Both the position numbers and the translations under genes were made by a program. Positions 50,450 to 60,050 of a DNA stretch of 64,000 nucleotides are shown here, one piece after another (positions within the stretch are counted from its first letter, which is position 1; every line of letters begins with the position of its first letter). This DNA comes from an uncultured Sulfuricurvum sp. (GTDB lineage: Bacteria > Campylobacterota > Campylobacteria > Campylobacterales > Sulfurimonadaceae), in assembly GCF_937936435.1 (NCBI RefSeq), contig NZ_CALDDG010000037.1, positions 53,303 through 117,302 on the forward strand, written 5' to 3'. A model generated the notes under the pieces. That model was not told the origin of the DNA. It saw only the letters and a list, made by a program, of their open reading frames with translations, and ran no database searches.

Positions 50450-51598
50450 CTAAAGGAATATATTCCTCGTCACTTTATGCCTAACATTTGGAATCAAATG
50501 AGCATATCGCATCGTCATTTCAATACGCTGATGTCCAAGCTGTTCTTTGATCTGTAAGATATCAAGCTTAGCTTTTGCAAGCCAGCTCGCATGTGTATGT
50601 CGGAGTGAATGAGCGGTAATTTTATATTTAGTATCTTGTACACTGTTTCCAGGAATAACACTTTCTACAGCATCTGCAAAATAATCCGGCATTCTCAAAA
50701 TAATTCCCCCATCACTGTTGTTGATAACATTTTCATTTACCTTGTTTTCATAGAGGTAATCGATCGTTTCACGAAGGATTCTGTTCATAGCGATATGTCT
50801 ATCATTACCTTTTTTTGTCTTTTTGAAATAAATTGTGTTGTTATTAAAATTGACATCAGACCATTTTAACTGTGTATCCATGCCTGTCTTATTCTTTCGT
50901 GATGCTGCCCCAGTAATTTCACTAAATCGTGCACCAGTAAATAGTAATAACACTGTAAGATGGTATGTTAGTTGATGTGTTGATTTCAAAATTTCTAAAA
51001 TTTTTTTGGCTTGATCTTTCATCAAATATCCCTGACGGTTATTGTCGATATCGGGCATTTTAACTTTCCCATCTCCCATAGGATTAGTAAAGTTTTTAAG
51101 AATATTATGCTTGATCGCATAGTTAATGATGGTTCGAATAAGCGTTAACTGATGTTTGACTGTTTGGGGTTCCAAACCTGTTGCTGTCAGTTCTTGCTTG
51201 AAGTTCTCAAAGTCCAATGAGGTCAGATCTTTTACATTTTTATGCCCAAATTTTGGTTTGATGTGTTTCTTATAATTTTGCTCATCCATGAGATATGATT
51301 TTTTATTCGCCTTGGCATAGCTATAGAATTCTTCCCATATGGCATCAAATTTTAGTTTCGAAGTTCTCCCAGCTTTAATTGTTGGCTCTTCATCATGCTG
51401 AAGTTTATACTTCATTTCGATCAATTTGGCATAAGCATCTTTCACAGTAAAATCAGAAATTTTTGTTTTTTTACCTACAAGTACTTTGACTGGTTTACCA
51501 GAATCATCTCGGTAATTTATGTAAAAAGAGACATCGCCATTCTTTAGCTCGTTGATCCAAACACCTTCATATTTTCCACCAACTGGCTTCAGTCCCAT
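50450..51598 (-). CDS. Tyrosine-type site-specific integrase of the island
   Basis: The 382-residue protein has an N-terminal arm-binding domain, a core-binding domain (FDAIWEEFYSYAKANKKSYLMDEQNYKKHIKPKFGHKNVKDL) and a catalytic domain. The catalytic set is TGARFSEITG (Arg), HSLRHTHASWLA (His-x-x-Arg), EQLGHQRIEMTMRYAHL (Tyr nucleophile). It reads away from attR, which is about 250 bases from its start. The ATG at 51598 has TTGGAGAG upstream; a TTG at 51613 is possible. It should recombine attP/attB in tRNA-Leu. Confidence 0.93.
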   Translation of the reverse strand: MGLKPVGGKYEGVWINELKNGDVSFYINYRDDSGKPVKVLVGKKTKISDFTVKDAYAKLIEMKYKLQHDEEPTIKAGRTSKLKFDAIWEEFYSYAKANKKSYLMDEQNYKKHIKPKFGHKNVKDLTSLDFENFKQELTATGLEPQTVKHQLTLIRTIINYAIKHNILKNFTNPMGDGKVKMPDIDNNRQGYLMKDQAKKILEILKSTHQLTYHLTVLLLFTGARFSEITGAASRKNKTGMDTQLKWSDVNFNNNTIYFKKTKKGNDRHIAMNRILRETIDYLYENKVNENVINNSDGGIILRMPDYFADAVESVIPGNSVQDTKYKITAHSLRHTHASWLAKAKLDILQIKEQLGHQRIEMTMRYAHLIPNVRHKVTRNIFL

Positions 51599-51699
51599 TT
51601 TATAACTCTCCAATTTAACGACAAAATTACTTTTTATATAAAATTCGTCGTTTTTTTATTGAAAAAGTATAACAAAAAATTCGTAATAAGAATGCCAAT

Positions 51700-51722
51700 T
51701 TTTTACTACAATTTTTACTACA
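51700..51722 (+). repeat. TTTTTACTACA pair, right end (candidate integrase arm sites)
   Basis: Copies at 51700-51710 and 51712-51722, spaced one base more than the left pair at 23951-23972 and in the same orientation, 125 bases before attR. Shared by both ends of the island only. Confidence 0.5.
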
Positions 51723-51847
51723 AAGTTTGAAAAACAATGAAAATAACTGCACAGAAATGAAAAACAAAAAATGCTTATTAATCCCTAAATATAGGTGTTT
51801 TGAAAGGATTTGAAACAATTTAAGAAAGTATGAAAAGTACAAAAAAA

Positions 51848-51904
51848 CAGACTTAGGATCTGGTGCCGCAAGGTGTGAAGGTTCAAGTCCTTTCATCCGC
51901 ACCA
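51848..51904 (+). repeat. attR (displaced 3' end of tRNA-Leu)
   Basis: A 57-base copy of the tRNA-Leu 3' part through CCA, matching attL except for GCAA in place of TCAC at 51868-51871. It lacks a 5' half and so is not a functional tRNA. It is followed by its own TGCCT/AGGCA hairpin at 51917-51931. Confidence 0.9.
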
Positions 51905-52060
51905 TCAACTTTCAAATGCCTATTTCAGGCACTTCTTCAAGCAACTTTTCCATAACGACTAACTGTAATACCCATTCAAAAATCAACTCTACTACAATCA
52001 TTACTAATTATTTACCTAATCGGATATACGATTATAAATAGTCCAATCGGGAGAACCCAA

Positions 52061-52411
52061 GTGAAAAAAACAGTATTGATTCTTTTAACCTTATTAATCG
52101 CTTCAAGCTCTTTAGAAGCGCACGGTCGGGAGAGAGGGCCTCACGATGCCTACGACTGGAGATACGGAGGATGGATCTCTCCTTTCTTTCTCGGAGGGGT
52201 CATCGGATACACGCTGGCACCGCGCCAAACGATTATATACGAAACACCATCGCCGGTGATTATTCAGACACCGCCGCGAACCATGGTTATCCAAAATCCG
52301 TCACAGGTTGTCGTACAGCCGGCAACTTCATCAGACGTATACGAAGAGCGTTGGATCTATTTTGACGATTGCAAATGCGAGCGCAAAGTTCTCGTCAAGA
52401 TATCGCAATAA
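52061..52411 (+). CDS. Small secreted protein, unknown
   Basis: The 116-residue protein has a clear signal peptide (MKKTVLILLTLLIASSSLEA). A glycine-rich, possibly membrane-associated segment (WISPFFLGGVIGYTLAP) and a proline/threonine stretch (PSPVIIQTPPRTM) follow, then a conserved-looking C-terminal part with two cysteines (DDCKCERKVLVKI). It starts at GTG 52061 with GGGAGA upstream. It resembles small periplasmic or lipoprotein-like proteins of unknown function common in Campylobacterota. It is the first chromosomal gene to the right of the island. Confidence 0.7.
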   Translation: MKKTVLILLTLLIASSSLEAHGRERGPHDAYDWRYGGWISPFFLGGVIGYTLAPRQTIIYETPSPVIIQTPPRTMVIQNPSQVVVQPATSSDVYEERWIYFDDCKCERKVLVKISQ

Positions 52412-52436
52412 AGCAGATATCGACGATTTATTCCGC

Positions 52437-53891
52437 TCAGAGCAACTTAACCGAAGGATTAGCCTGGGCGACCATTTTTTCCAGTAATTCGAACATTTCA
52501 TCGCTGTTTCGTTCCATCTCAGCCATTTGCCCGATAATATTTTCGCGTTTTGAGGTAGTTGTACAGGATTGATCGGGGATACAGCGTGCCACATCCAAAA
52601 TACGCTCGTGTATTGCCTGATGGTATTTTTCAATCGCTTTAAACGCTTCAGTCCGATCCAATCCTCCATGCGTGGAACTATCATAATACCATTGTCCGAA
52701 ACGACACTCTTTATGGGAAAGTAAATGGGACGATGCATCGTTTTGTTGATGGATAATCGCACCGTATGTCGTATGTTTGAAAATGATATGATCGACTTTG
52801 ACCAAGGATGTATAGAGCGAGTCACTGATAAACTTCGCCAAATTAGCCGAATGGCTCGTTTGCCCGATGAAATCGTGCAGCAATGCTTCGAACCGGTATA
52901 CCTCGGCCTGGGACTCTTTGGCAATATGTGACGTGGTTTCCGAATTGGTCTCGATCTCCGTAGCCTCTTGCTGGAGTGTCGAAAGCGTAATGGTAATCTC
53001 CTGCGTCGCTTTTTGTGTCCGTTCGGCCAGTTTACGAACCTCATCCGCGACAACGGCAAATCCGCGCCCGTGTTCACCTGCACGCGCCGCTTCGATAGCT
53101 GCATTGAGTGCCAGAAGGTTGGTTTGATCGGCAATATCTTTGATCAAATTGGCAATCGTGTTGATCTCTCTCATCCGTGAACTCAACGAAACGATCGCTT
53201 CATTGGAATGTCCAATCAGCGCCATCAGGTGTTCAAGCTGTTCGACCATGCGATGGATGCTCTCTTGGCTCTGTCCTACTTCAAATGCCGTTTCGGTAAT
53301 ATTTTCTTTGATTTTGAGGGCATAGCGGCTGTTTTGTTCGATATCCGTTTGAATCGAGGAGAGGACTTTCGCAATCCCCCCGCTTATCCGATCAAACTCC
53401 AAGGAGAGTTCCGCACGTTTTCCTCCGAGATACGAGTCTGCATTAATTTCAATCGCGCGGTTCAGGGCATTGCTAAGCGATTCAAAATCCCCTTTATACC
53501 CTGAATTAAAAACGATGCGGTCCGAATGCCCCTGCGCCGCCATATCCAATGACGAACGGACATCACGCATCAACTGCTCGATCTGGTCGAGCAAATCGTT
53601 GGTTCCCCATGCTATTTTAGAGAGAATATCGTCATTCGGTATGTGGGTAATCCGCTCGGATAGAATCCCCTTGCCCGCTTTTTCTAAAACATCGTTGAGC
53701 TGTTCGATGATCCGGCTTTGCTTTTGCATCGGTCTCTTCAGTGTAAAAACCAAATCGGCTATACCCAATAATGCACAAATCGCCGCGACTGCGTATTCTG
53801 CCGTCGTACCTAAATATACGGCGATACCGAACAACGATATGCTGCTGAGAATCGCACGATTATTGTTGAAGCGAGAGGACAAAACGGTCAT
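52437..53891 (-). CDS. Methyl-accepting chemoreceptor with C-terminal CZB domain
   Basis: The 484-residue protein has an N-terminal pair of membrane helices (about 16-50), a HAMP-like region and the MCP signalling hairpin. That hairpin carries [41 protein letters not shown] (about 252-292). A C-terminal chemoreceptor zinc-binding (CZB) domain has [13 protein letters not shown]...[13 protein letters not shown] (about 372-405). CZB domains bind zinc or sense oxidants such as hypochlorous acid. No periplasmic sensor is present, so input probably comes from the overlapping PAS protein, as in the CetA/CetB pair. The gene overlaps that gene by 32 bases. Confidence 0.85.
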   Translation of the reverse strand: MTVLSSRFNNNRAILSSISLFGIAVYLGTTAEYAVAAICALLGIADLVFTLKRPMQKQSRIIEQLNDVLEKAGKGILSERITHIPNDDILSKIAWGTNDLLDQIEQLMRDVRSSLDMAAQGHSDRIVFNSGYKGDFESLSNALNRAIEINADSYLGGKRAELSLEFDRISGGIAKVLSSIQTDIEQNSRYALKIKENITETAFEVGQSQESIHRMVEQLEHLMALIGHSNEAIVSLSSRMREINTIANLIKDIADQTNLLALNAAIEAARAGEHGRGFAVVADEVRKLAERTQKATQEITITLSTLQQEATEIETNSETTSHIAKESQAEVYRFEALLHDFIGQTSHSANLAKFISDSLYTSLVKVDHIIFKHTTYGAIIHQQNDASSHLLSHKECRFGQWYYDSSTHGGLDRTEAFKAIEKYHQAIHERILDVARCIPDQSCTTTSKRENIIGQMAEMERNSDEMFELLEKMVAQANPSVKLL

Positions 53892-54369
53892 AATCGGTTC
53901 CCTTCTCTTTCAAATGCGTATCTAAAATTTTTCGGGATGCTTCGATGCCGCCGCTTCTTTCAGCTTTTAACAGAGTTCCGTACAATGTTGGAATCACTTC
54001 CATGGCTTTTGTGCTCGGTTTACGTCGAACGGAGTGATAGTCCCGTACCGAACCGTTAGGATTCATCGTCGCGGTAACATTCGCAAAGACCCAGTACGAC
54101 GAACCGTCTTTACAAAGGTTCTTAACATACGCGAATATCTCCTCTTTTTTAGCGATCCGCTCCCAGAGCAGCTTGAAAACGACCGAAGGCATATCCGGAT
54201 GACGTAAAATCGAATGAGAGGCCCCCATCAGTTCATGTTCGTCATATCCGGAGATATCGATAAATATCTGATTCCCGTAAATAATGTTGCCGAGCGCATC
54301 TGTTTTTGAGACGATAAAATCCGAAGGTGAAAGATGTTTCTGTACCGATGTCGGTGTGATGGAAGGCAC
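53860..54369 (-). CDS. PAS-domain protein, CetB/Aer-like
   Basis: The 169-residue protein is one PAS module: [49 protein letters not shown]...ERSGGI. It matches the FAD-binding PAS of Aer and CetB, which senses redox or energy state. Its gene overlaps the chemoreceptor gene, as in Campylobacter cetAB, where the PAS protein signals through a receptor lacking its own sensor. The flavin cofactor is inferred, not seen. Confidence 0.8.
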   Translation of the reverse strand: MPSITPTSVQKHLSPSDFIVSKTDALGNIIYGNQIFIDISGYDEHELMGASHSILRHPDMPSVVFKLLWERIAKKEEIFAYVKNLCKDGSSYWVFANVTATMNPNGSVRDYHSVRRKPSTKAMEVIPTLYGTLLKAERSGGIEASRKILDTHLKEKGTDYDRFVLSLQQ

Positions 54370-54584
54370 GACGAACTCCTCAAAATCAATTTTTCTCCGA
54401 AGTTGTACTGCTATAGGATTACGGTTTGACTACAAAAATGCCATTTTTTCATCCGACGCCCTTATAGATATTATAAAAAATTATCTCTTTTTGATAACGC
54501 TCCTGTATCCGTTTTGTAGTAACTCTGTAATCTTGCATCGCTATTCTTCGCACCACCAAAGTATGTCGCACCGCAAGGGAAAGA

Positions 54585-55493
54585 ATGAACACCACCCTTT
54601 TAAAATGGATCATAACAATCGGCCTTTTGGCGATCACGTCTCAGATGGTCCATCTCGAAACGGTCATGCAAACTCTCCTGAGTGCAAGTGCGGGTGCGAT
54701 AGTGACGGCCATAGCGATTCAAACCCTAAGTACTTTTTTAGCCGCGTACCGTTGGTCGCTGATTATGGACTCGCTACAGTTCCATGAGAGTTACCGTGTC
54801 TATCTCGCGAGCTATTACAAGGGGGCTTTTTTCAATCAGGCACTTCCCGGAAGTATCGGCGGGGATGCGGTACGGGTTTTAGAATTCGGTTCTATGGGCT
54901 ACCGAAAAAAAGAGGCGTTCTACGGTATTTTTATCGATCGGATCGTCGGACTCGTCGGACTCCTCTTACTTAATCTCGGAGCAAACCTCTACAGCGGTGC
55001 ATTGCTTCCCTCATGGCTGTTCGGACTCATCAATATGATAGCGCTCGGAGGGATCGCCGGATTCGCCTTGCTCATCGTACTGCATAAATTCTCTTTTTTA
55101 TCCGCTTACCGTATCACCAATCTTCTCTCCGAGCTATCCTCTCGCTTTCGGCAGGTATATCGAGGTAAAAAAGCGATCTTAACCCAGCTGACACTCTCTG
55201 TAATCATCCATTTTCTCTCTATCGTCGCATTGTATGAAATTGCCCGTTCCGTAGGAATGGATTTAAGCATCGAACTTTTTTTCGTCGCCGTTCCGCCTGT
55301 CTTTTTACTCACTATCGTGCCGATCTCGCTGGCGGGATGGGGGGTTAGAGAAAGTGCGATGATCGGGATATTTATGCTGATCGGCGCTTCCAAAGAGACG
55401 ATCCTCTCCGTTTCCATCCTCTACGGGCTCATGCTGATCATCGCCAGTCTTCCGGGGTTATTTATCTGGCTTTCGGGGAAAAAACTGGTATGA
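54585..55493 (+). CDS. Lysylphosphatidylglycerol-synthase-type flippase domain protein (UPF0104)
   Basis: The 302-residue integral membrane protein has seven or eight helices of the lysylphosphatidylglycerol synthase transmembrane (UPF0104) family. It has FFNQALPGSIGGDAVRVLEFGSMGYRKKEAFYGIFIDRIVGL (about 85-127) and PISLAGWGVRESAMIGI near the end. Such proteins flip lipids or polyprenol-linked glycans. It starts with AAGGGAAAG and precedes glycosyltransferase genes, so a role in envelope glycolipid export is likely. Confidence 0.85.
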   Translation: MNTTLLKWIITIGLLAITSQMVHLETVMQTLLSASAGAIVTAIAIQTLSTFLAAYRWSLIMDSLQFHESYRVYLASYYKGAFFNQALPGSIGGDAVRVLEFGSMGYRKKEAFYGIFIDRIVGLVGLLLLNLGANLYSGALLPSWLFGLINMIALGGIAGFALLIVLHKFSFLSAYRITNLLSELSSRFRQVYRGKKAILTQLTLSVIIHFLSIVALYEIARSVGMDLSIELFFVAVPPVFLLTIVPISLAGWGVRESAMIGIFMLIGASKETILSVSILYGLMLIIASLPGLFIWLSGKKLV

Positions 55494-55529
55494 AACTTTT
55501 ATTAAACACTTTATCTTCCGAGGTTTACG

Positions 55530-56753
55530 ATGCACGTTGATACGATGCGCAATATCGACTATTGGGCAGGGATACCGCTCTGTTTTATCGGTTCGTTTAT
55601 TTCAAAAACACTGAATTTCTTCACGTATCCGACCAAGCCTAAAAACATTCTCCTGATCGAACTCTCCGAAATGGGGAGTACTATTCTAGTCGACCCCGCG
55701 ATGCAAAAACTCAAACGGGAATTGAATGCCAATCTTCATTTCGTCATTTTTGCAAAAAACAAACCGAGCCTCGATCTTCTCCGTACAGTACCCGAAGAGA
55801 ACATCTTTACCATTCGCGAACATTCTCTTTTTGCTTTGGCGGGCGATACCCTCTCCTTTTTACTCTGGAGCCGACGCAAAAAGATCGATACCGTTATCGA
55901 TTTAGAGCTTTTCTCCCGCTTTACGGCTCTGCTTAGCGGACTTTGCGGTGCGGTAAACCGTATCGGCTTTCACCCTTTTTACAACGAGGGGCTTTATCGC
56001 GGTACGATGCTAACCCATAAAGTTGCCTATAATCCCCATCTCCATATCGCCAAAAATTTTATCGCTCTCGCCAATGCCGTGCTCAGCGATACAAAAGAAC
56101 TCCCTTTTTCCAAAAGTATCATTAGCGATGAGGAGATCCTCCTGCGCCGTGTCGACGTCACCGAGTCGCAAAAGAGCACTATCGCGTCTAAAATTGCCGC
56201 ATTGTGCCCCGCATACGCCCCTGAGACAAAGCGGTTGGTACTGCTCAATGCCAATGCAAGCGATCTAATGCCGCTGCGCCGATGGGACAAAGCCAACTAT
56301 ATCGAACTCTCCCGCCGGATACTTACCGATTATCCCGATACCGTTATCGCCCTGACCGGAGCACCCGCTGAAAAAGAGGGACTTCAGGCGATTCCGGATG
56401 CTCTTAAGCATGAGCGAATCGTCAATCTGGCGGGACAAACCGCTTTTTCCGAGCTGACGGCACTCTATGAAATCAGCGAGTTTATGGTCACGAACGATTC
56501 AGGGCCCGGACACTTCTCCGCCGTTACGTCGATGCCATCTTTTGTTCTTTTCGGTCCGGAAACCCCGAAACTCTACGGTTCGTTAGGTATCACTACTCCG
56601 ATCTATGCCGGACTGGCCTGTTCGCCCTGCGTTGCCGCGACCAATCATCGAAAAACTCCCTGTGATGATAATCTCTGCATGCAGGCCATCTCGGTTGAGC
56701 ACGTATATAAGATTCTAAAACCCTCGTTAGAGAACAGCAGGTTTTGCAGATGA
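55530..56753 (+). CDS. Glycosyltransferase family 9 (heptosyltransferase-like)
   Basis: The 407-residue protein is a GT-B type family 9 enzyme. It has NILLIELSEMGSTILVDPAMQKL near the start. The C-terminal donor-binding segment carries VLLNANASDLMPLRRWDKANYIEL, VNLAGQTAFSELTALYEISEFMVTNDSGPGHFSA, FGPETPKLYG and CSPCVAATNHRKTPCDDNLC. It probably adds a heptose or similar sugar to lipopolysaccharide core. It may begin at ATG 55530 or 55545. It overlaps the next gene by four bases. Confidence 0.85.
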   Translation: MHVDTMRNIDYWAGIPLCFIGSFISKTLNFFTYPTKPKNILLIELSEMGSTILVDPAMQKLKRELNANLHFVIFAKNKPSLDLLRTVPEENIFTIREHSLFALAGDTLSFLLWSRRKKIDTVIDLELFSRFTALLSGLCGAVNRIGFHPFYNEGLYRGTMLTHKVAYNPHLHIAKNFIALANAVLSDTKELPFSKSIISDEEILLRRVDVTESQKSTIASKIAALCPAYAPETKRLVLLNANASDLMPLRRWDKANYIELSRRILTDYPDTVIALTGAPAEKEGLQAIPDALKHERIVNLAGQTAFSELTALYEISEFMVTNDSGPGHFSAVTSMPSFVLFGPETPKLYGSLGITTPIYAGLACSPCVAATNHRKTPCDDNLCMQAISVEHVYKILKPSLENSRFCR

Positions 56754-58186
56754 AACTTATTCATAGCCAATACCGACAACTGTTCTGGGTATTGGGAGCG
56801 TTTACACTCGTCCGCCTTGCCGTCGCGCCGTTTTTCGGCTTCGGGGTGGATGAAGCACACTACCTCCTCTACGGCTACCATCTCGACTGGTCGTATGTCG
56901 ATCACCCTCCGCTGGTCGGATGGATACATGCATTTATCCTCTTTTGCACGAAAGGGGGAGAGTTTTTTTCCCGTATTCCCGCAATCGCACTGATGATTGT
57001 CACTTCCGTAGGAGCGTACCGTTTCCTCCTAAGTGCGGGTGCCGATCATCACCAAGCCCTATGGGGAATCACCGCCCTGAACGCCTCATTTATGTTCGGT
57101 GCGTTGGGATTGATGCTGTTGCCGGAGAATCTTCTGATGGCACTCCTGTTCCCGCTGATGGAGAGTGTATTACGAATTGAGCGTACGGGAAAAGCCCGGG
57201 ACTTTGTCCTTCTCGGTATCCTATTAGGGGCACTCGGGTTGAGCAAATATACGGCGATCCTTTTCATCCCGGCAATATTGGGATATTTTTTAGCTAAACG
57301 CCGATTCGATCTTTTTGCCAATCCGCGTACTTTACTCAGCGTGTCGCTTGCCCTCATCATGATTTCCCCTGTTATCCTCTGGAATCAGCAGCATGACTGG
57401 ATCAGCTTTCTCTACCAATCCGAACACGTCGCCGGAGGGACGGCAATCGCTCTAAAACCGTTTTTTAAATCCCTTGCGGGGCAGATCGGAGCCTATAACC
57501 CGCTGTTATATGTCATCGCATTGTTCGGATGGATAGGCGCATTTCGTTCCTCGGACGATACCGTCCGTCTTGCATTGTGGATCGGAACGACGATCGCTCT
57601 CTTTTTCCTCGTCTCTTCCTTTTTGAAGCCGGTTCTTCCTCATTGGCCTGCCCTTTTTTATCTTCTCTTTATTCCGCTTGGAACCGTTATGCTGTTACGG
57701 CGCGGATGGGATAAAACGGTAAAAGGGGTTATCCTTTTTTCAGCTCTGCTTTCACTTCTGATTCATGCCGAACTCGTTTTTAAATGGGGACACTTTCCCG
57801 ATTACAAATCGCCGTTTCGCGATATCTACGGCTACGATCGCATTGCCGGAGAAGCGGATGCTTTATTTCGTGGGATTCCGAGCACCAAAAAAGCGCTCGC
57901 CGTTACCAACTGGACGTACGGAAGCCGTATCCTTTATTACACGCGTCCTTATGGGGAAAAGGTCTTTACGCTGGATACGAAAAACCGCCAGTTTTCCCTT
58001 TGGGAAGCAGAAAGCCCCGTTGGATACGATCTGCTTATCATTACATCGCACTTTACCGCTGATGCCGCATCTGCGGTAGTGTGTACGGAATATGTCCCAT
58101 TAGGAAACTCCGTCATAACCCTGGAAGGGGGGATCGTCGATACGTTCACCTACACCCTATGCCGCAATTATCGGGGAGAACGATGA
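56750..58186 (+). CDS. Glycosyltransferase family 39 (ArnT/PMT-like) membrane protein
   Basis: From the ATG at 56750 (ATGA overlap with the previous stop) the protein has 478 residues and about ten membrane helices. FGFGVDEAHYLLYGYHLDWSYVDHPPLVGW near residues 24-53 is the catalytic DEAxY region of family 39. FVLLGILLGALGLSKYTAILFIPA is a conserved loop and helix. It transfers a sugar from a polyprenyl-phosphate donor to lipid A or another envelope acceptor. A TTG at 56744 is less likely. Confidence 0.85.
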   Translation: MKLIHSQYRQLFWVLGAFTLVRLAVAPFFGFGVDEAHYLLYGYHLDWSYVDHPPLVGWIHAFILFCTKGGEFFSRIPAIALMIVTSVGAYRFLLSAGADHHQALWGITALNASFMFGALGLMLLPENLLMALLFPLMESVLRIERTGKARDFVLLGILLGALGLSKYTAILFIPAILGYFLAKRRFDLFANPRTLLSVSLALIMISPVILWNQQHDWISFLYQSEHVAGGTAIALKPFFKSLAGQIGAYNPLLYVIALFGWIGAFRSSDDTVRLALWIGTTIALFFLVSSFLKPVLPHWPALFYLLFIPLGTVMLLRRGWDKTVKGVILFSALLSLLIHAELVFKWGHFPDYKSPFRDIYGYDRIAGEADALFRGIPSTKKALAVTNWTYGSRILYYTRPYGEKVFTLDTKNRQFSLWEAESPVGYDLLIITSHFTADAASAVVCTEYVPLGNSVITLEGGIVDTFTYTLCRNYRGER

Positions 58187-58815
58187 AAACGACCCTGATT
58201 ATCGAAAGAGAACTGGTAATTTCACTCTCTTTGTTTTTATGCTTCAGCGCCTTCTTGTCGTATCTGTATCTGGATAAAAGCTTGGCGTTGTACTGCCATC
58301 AGATACACTCTTTATGGGTCAAAAAACTCTTTTTCCTCCTAACCCAGATAGGAGATTCAAAATACACGCTGATACCGTTGGCGATTTTTTACCTCATCTA
58401 CCGAAAATTTAATACACTGATAGCACGCAAACTGCTCTATCTTTTCAGCGTCGTCGCATTCAGCGGCATCCTTGTCGATATCATCAAAGTGATTGTCGCG
58501 CGAATGCGTCCGAAAATGCTTTTTTTATACGATCAATACGAGTTCGTCTGGTTCAAAACAGGCTCGTCGTTCAACTCGTTTCCCTCAGGTCACAGTGCCA
58601 CCGCTTTTTCATTTTTCGTTGCACTGAGCCTTCTGTATCCGAAGTACCGCTACCTCTTTTTCGCATTGGCTGCCCTAGTCGTATCGAGCAGAGTTGTACT
58701 CAGTGCCCATTATCTTAGCGATGTTCTGATCGGAAGCTTGATCGGGGGTTTGAGCGCTCTGTGGATTCACCGAAAAATGAACCCCTTATGGCGCTATCTC
58801 AAGACAAAATACTAA
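58183..58815 (+). CDS. PAP2-family phosphatase
   Basis: The 210-residue membrane protein has the PAP2 motifs KVIVARMRPK (C1, about 100-109), FPSGHSATAF (C2) and SRVVLSAHYLSDVLIG (C3). It removes phosphate from lipid substrates such as undecaprenyl pyrophosphate or lipid A. The start is ATG at 58183 with GGGGAG upstream, overlapping the GT39 stop (ATGA). It closes the envelope operon. Confidence 0.9.
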   Translation: MKTTLIIERELVISLSLFLCFSAFLSYLYLDKSLALYCHQIHSLWVKKLFFLLTQIGDSKYTLIPLAIFYLIYRKFNTLIARKLLYLFSVVAFSGILVDIIKVIVARMRPKMLFLYDQYEFVWFKTGSSFNSFPSGHSATAFSFFVALSLLYPKYRYLFFALAALVVSSRVVLSAHYLSDVLIGSLIGGLSALWIHRKMNPLWRYLKTKY

Positions 58816-58818
58816 TTA

Positions 58819-60039
58819 TCAGCCCATTGCGGCATCGAATTGATTAACCTTTTCCATTGCCGCGGCGATGATCGGCTCCAACTGAGCATACACGAGATCA
58901 TGACGGGATAAAAATGCTTCGATCGCGTCGCTGTCAAGTATTTCGATCGAACGTACCATTGTCAAAAGCTCTCCGTAAAAACCGTCCCCTTCGAAACAGG
59001 CTCTCTCGATTTCAGGAGCGACGTTCAACCGCCGCAGCGCTTCGCGATGGGGAATATTGAACAAAAGATGGATCAAAGAGAGCATTCCGACGAAATACGC
59101 GGTCGCATGCTGAGACTTCGTCGCCTTCGGAACTACAAGCTCGAGCAGTTTTACCATCAACTCCGTTCGGTTCACCACCATTAAGAGAAGCGGAGCCGTA
59201 TTCTGATCCGACTCCTGTGCTTCGGAGTACATCAGCAGCATAACCCAGTTTGCAAGAGGTTCACGTCCCAAAAGAGTCAAAACGTGGCGGATAGAAGAGA
59301 CAGGATTACGCAGAGAAAATACCGCCGAGTTCATAAACCGCAGCAGCTTGAGACTGACGGTGTGGTTAAGTTCAAAGGCTTTCACCAATTCATCGATAGA
59401 GACGTCGCGCTGAAGCATATTCCACAAAGATATGACGGCTTCGTGATTCAAAGCAAACGAGGCGTTCTCTAAAATTTTGGGTTTGGAGATGAAAAAACCC
59501 TGAAAATAATCGAACCCTTTGGCGACGCATTCGGCATGGATATCATGCGATTCGATTTTCGAACCGACTACTTTTATGCCTTGCCGCTGAAACGCCTCTA
59601 CATCGCTGCGTTTGATCCGTCCACTACGGGAAATATCGACTTTGACATATTTTATATGAGGAAAAACAGGAGCAAACTTCTCCATATTCTCAGGGGTAAA
59701 CGCAAAATCGTTCAAACCGAATTCATATCCGAGTGCTGAAAACTTTTGAATTTTTTCATTTAGAGTTTCGTTAACGTCAGTCTCTTCCAACAGAACATAT
59801 ACCACCTTCTCTTTCGGAAGCAGATTAACAAGTTCATCGCGGATGAATCGATGATCGGCACGGACGAATCCGATCCGTTTGCCGAGTATACGGTCAAGGC
59901 CGAAAGTGCCGTGCAGACTGTTGACCAAAAGCTCCGTCGCAAATTCGTTCCCGTGTTTCGGAGAGTGAAACAGATCATACGCGATCAGTCCTCCACGCTG
60001 ATTGACAATAGGTTGACGTCCGATATAGTTGCTTCCCAT
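58819..60039 (-). CDS. EAL-HDOD signalling protein (YuxH-like)
   Basis: The 406-residue protein has an N-terminal EAL domain with degenerate motif (GGLIAYDLFHS in place of EALLR) and LNDFAFTPE...KVVGSKIES. The C-terminal half is an HDOD domain (VSIDELVKAFELNHTVSLKLLRFMNSAVFSLRNPVSSIRHVLTLLGREPLANWVMLLM, about 198-255). Degenerate EAL-HDOD proteins bind or relay c-di-GMP signals rather than degrade it. It is convergent with the PAP2 gene, three bases away, and close to the GGDEF-EAL gene. Confidence 0.85.
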   Translation of the reverse strand: MGSNYIGRQPIVNQRGGLIAYDLFHSPKHGNEFATELLVNSLHGTFGLDRILGKRIGFVRADHRFIRDELVNLLPKEKVVYVLLEETDVNETLNEKIQKFSALGYEFGLNDFAFTPENMEKFAPVFPHIKYVKVDISRSGRIKRSDVEAFQRQGIKVVGSKIESHDIHAECVAKGFDYFQGFFISKPKILENASFALNHEAVISLWNMLQRDVSIDELVKAFELNHTVSLKLLRFMNSAVFSLRNPVSSIRHVLTLLGREPLANWVMLLMYSEAQESDQNTAPLLLMVVNRTELMVKLLELVVPKATKSQHATAYFVGMLSLIHLLFNIPHREALRRLNVAPEIERACFEGDGFYGELLTMVRSIEILDSDAIEAFLSRHDLVYAQLEPIIAAAMEKVNQFDAAMG

Positions 60040-60050
60040 GGCTCCTCCCG

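Larger units (their letters stand above)
23834..51904. mobile_element. tRNA-Leu-integrated genomic island (about 28 kb) with defence cargo
   Basis: The island is bounded by a duplicated tRNA-Leu 3' segment (23834-23890 and 51848-51904). An inward-reading tyrosine integrase lies just inside the right end, and paired TTTTTACTACA repeats lie inside both ends. The cargo is visibly more AT-rich than the flanks except in hsdR/hsdM, and it includes type I restriction-modification, a Lamassu-like pair, Hachiman, recombinases and many unknown genes. No conjugation, relaxase or phage structural genes are recognised, so it is best called an integrative genomic island, perhaps mobilised in trans. The boundaries are seen directly; mobility is inferred. 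Confidence 0.88.

Noticed and set aside
51627..51908. 93-codon minus-strand frame across attR encoding MKGLEPSHLAAPDPKS
   Set aside because: It is the antisense translation of the tRNA-Leu 3' end, a classic annotation artefact, continued into AT-rich sequence.
58081..58815. PAP2 phosphatase starting at 58081
   Set aside because: The N-terminal extension lies in the GT39 gene in another frame. ATG 58183 has GGGGAG and an ATGA junction.
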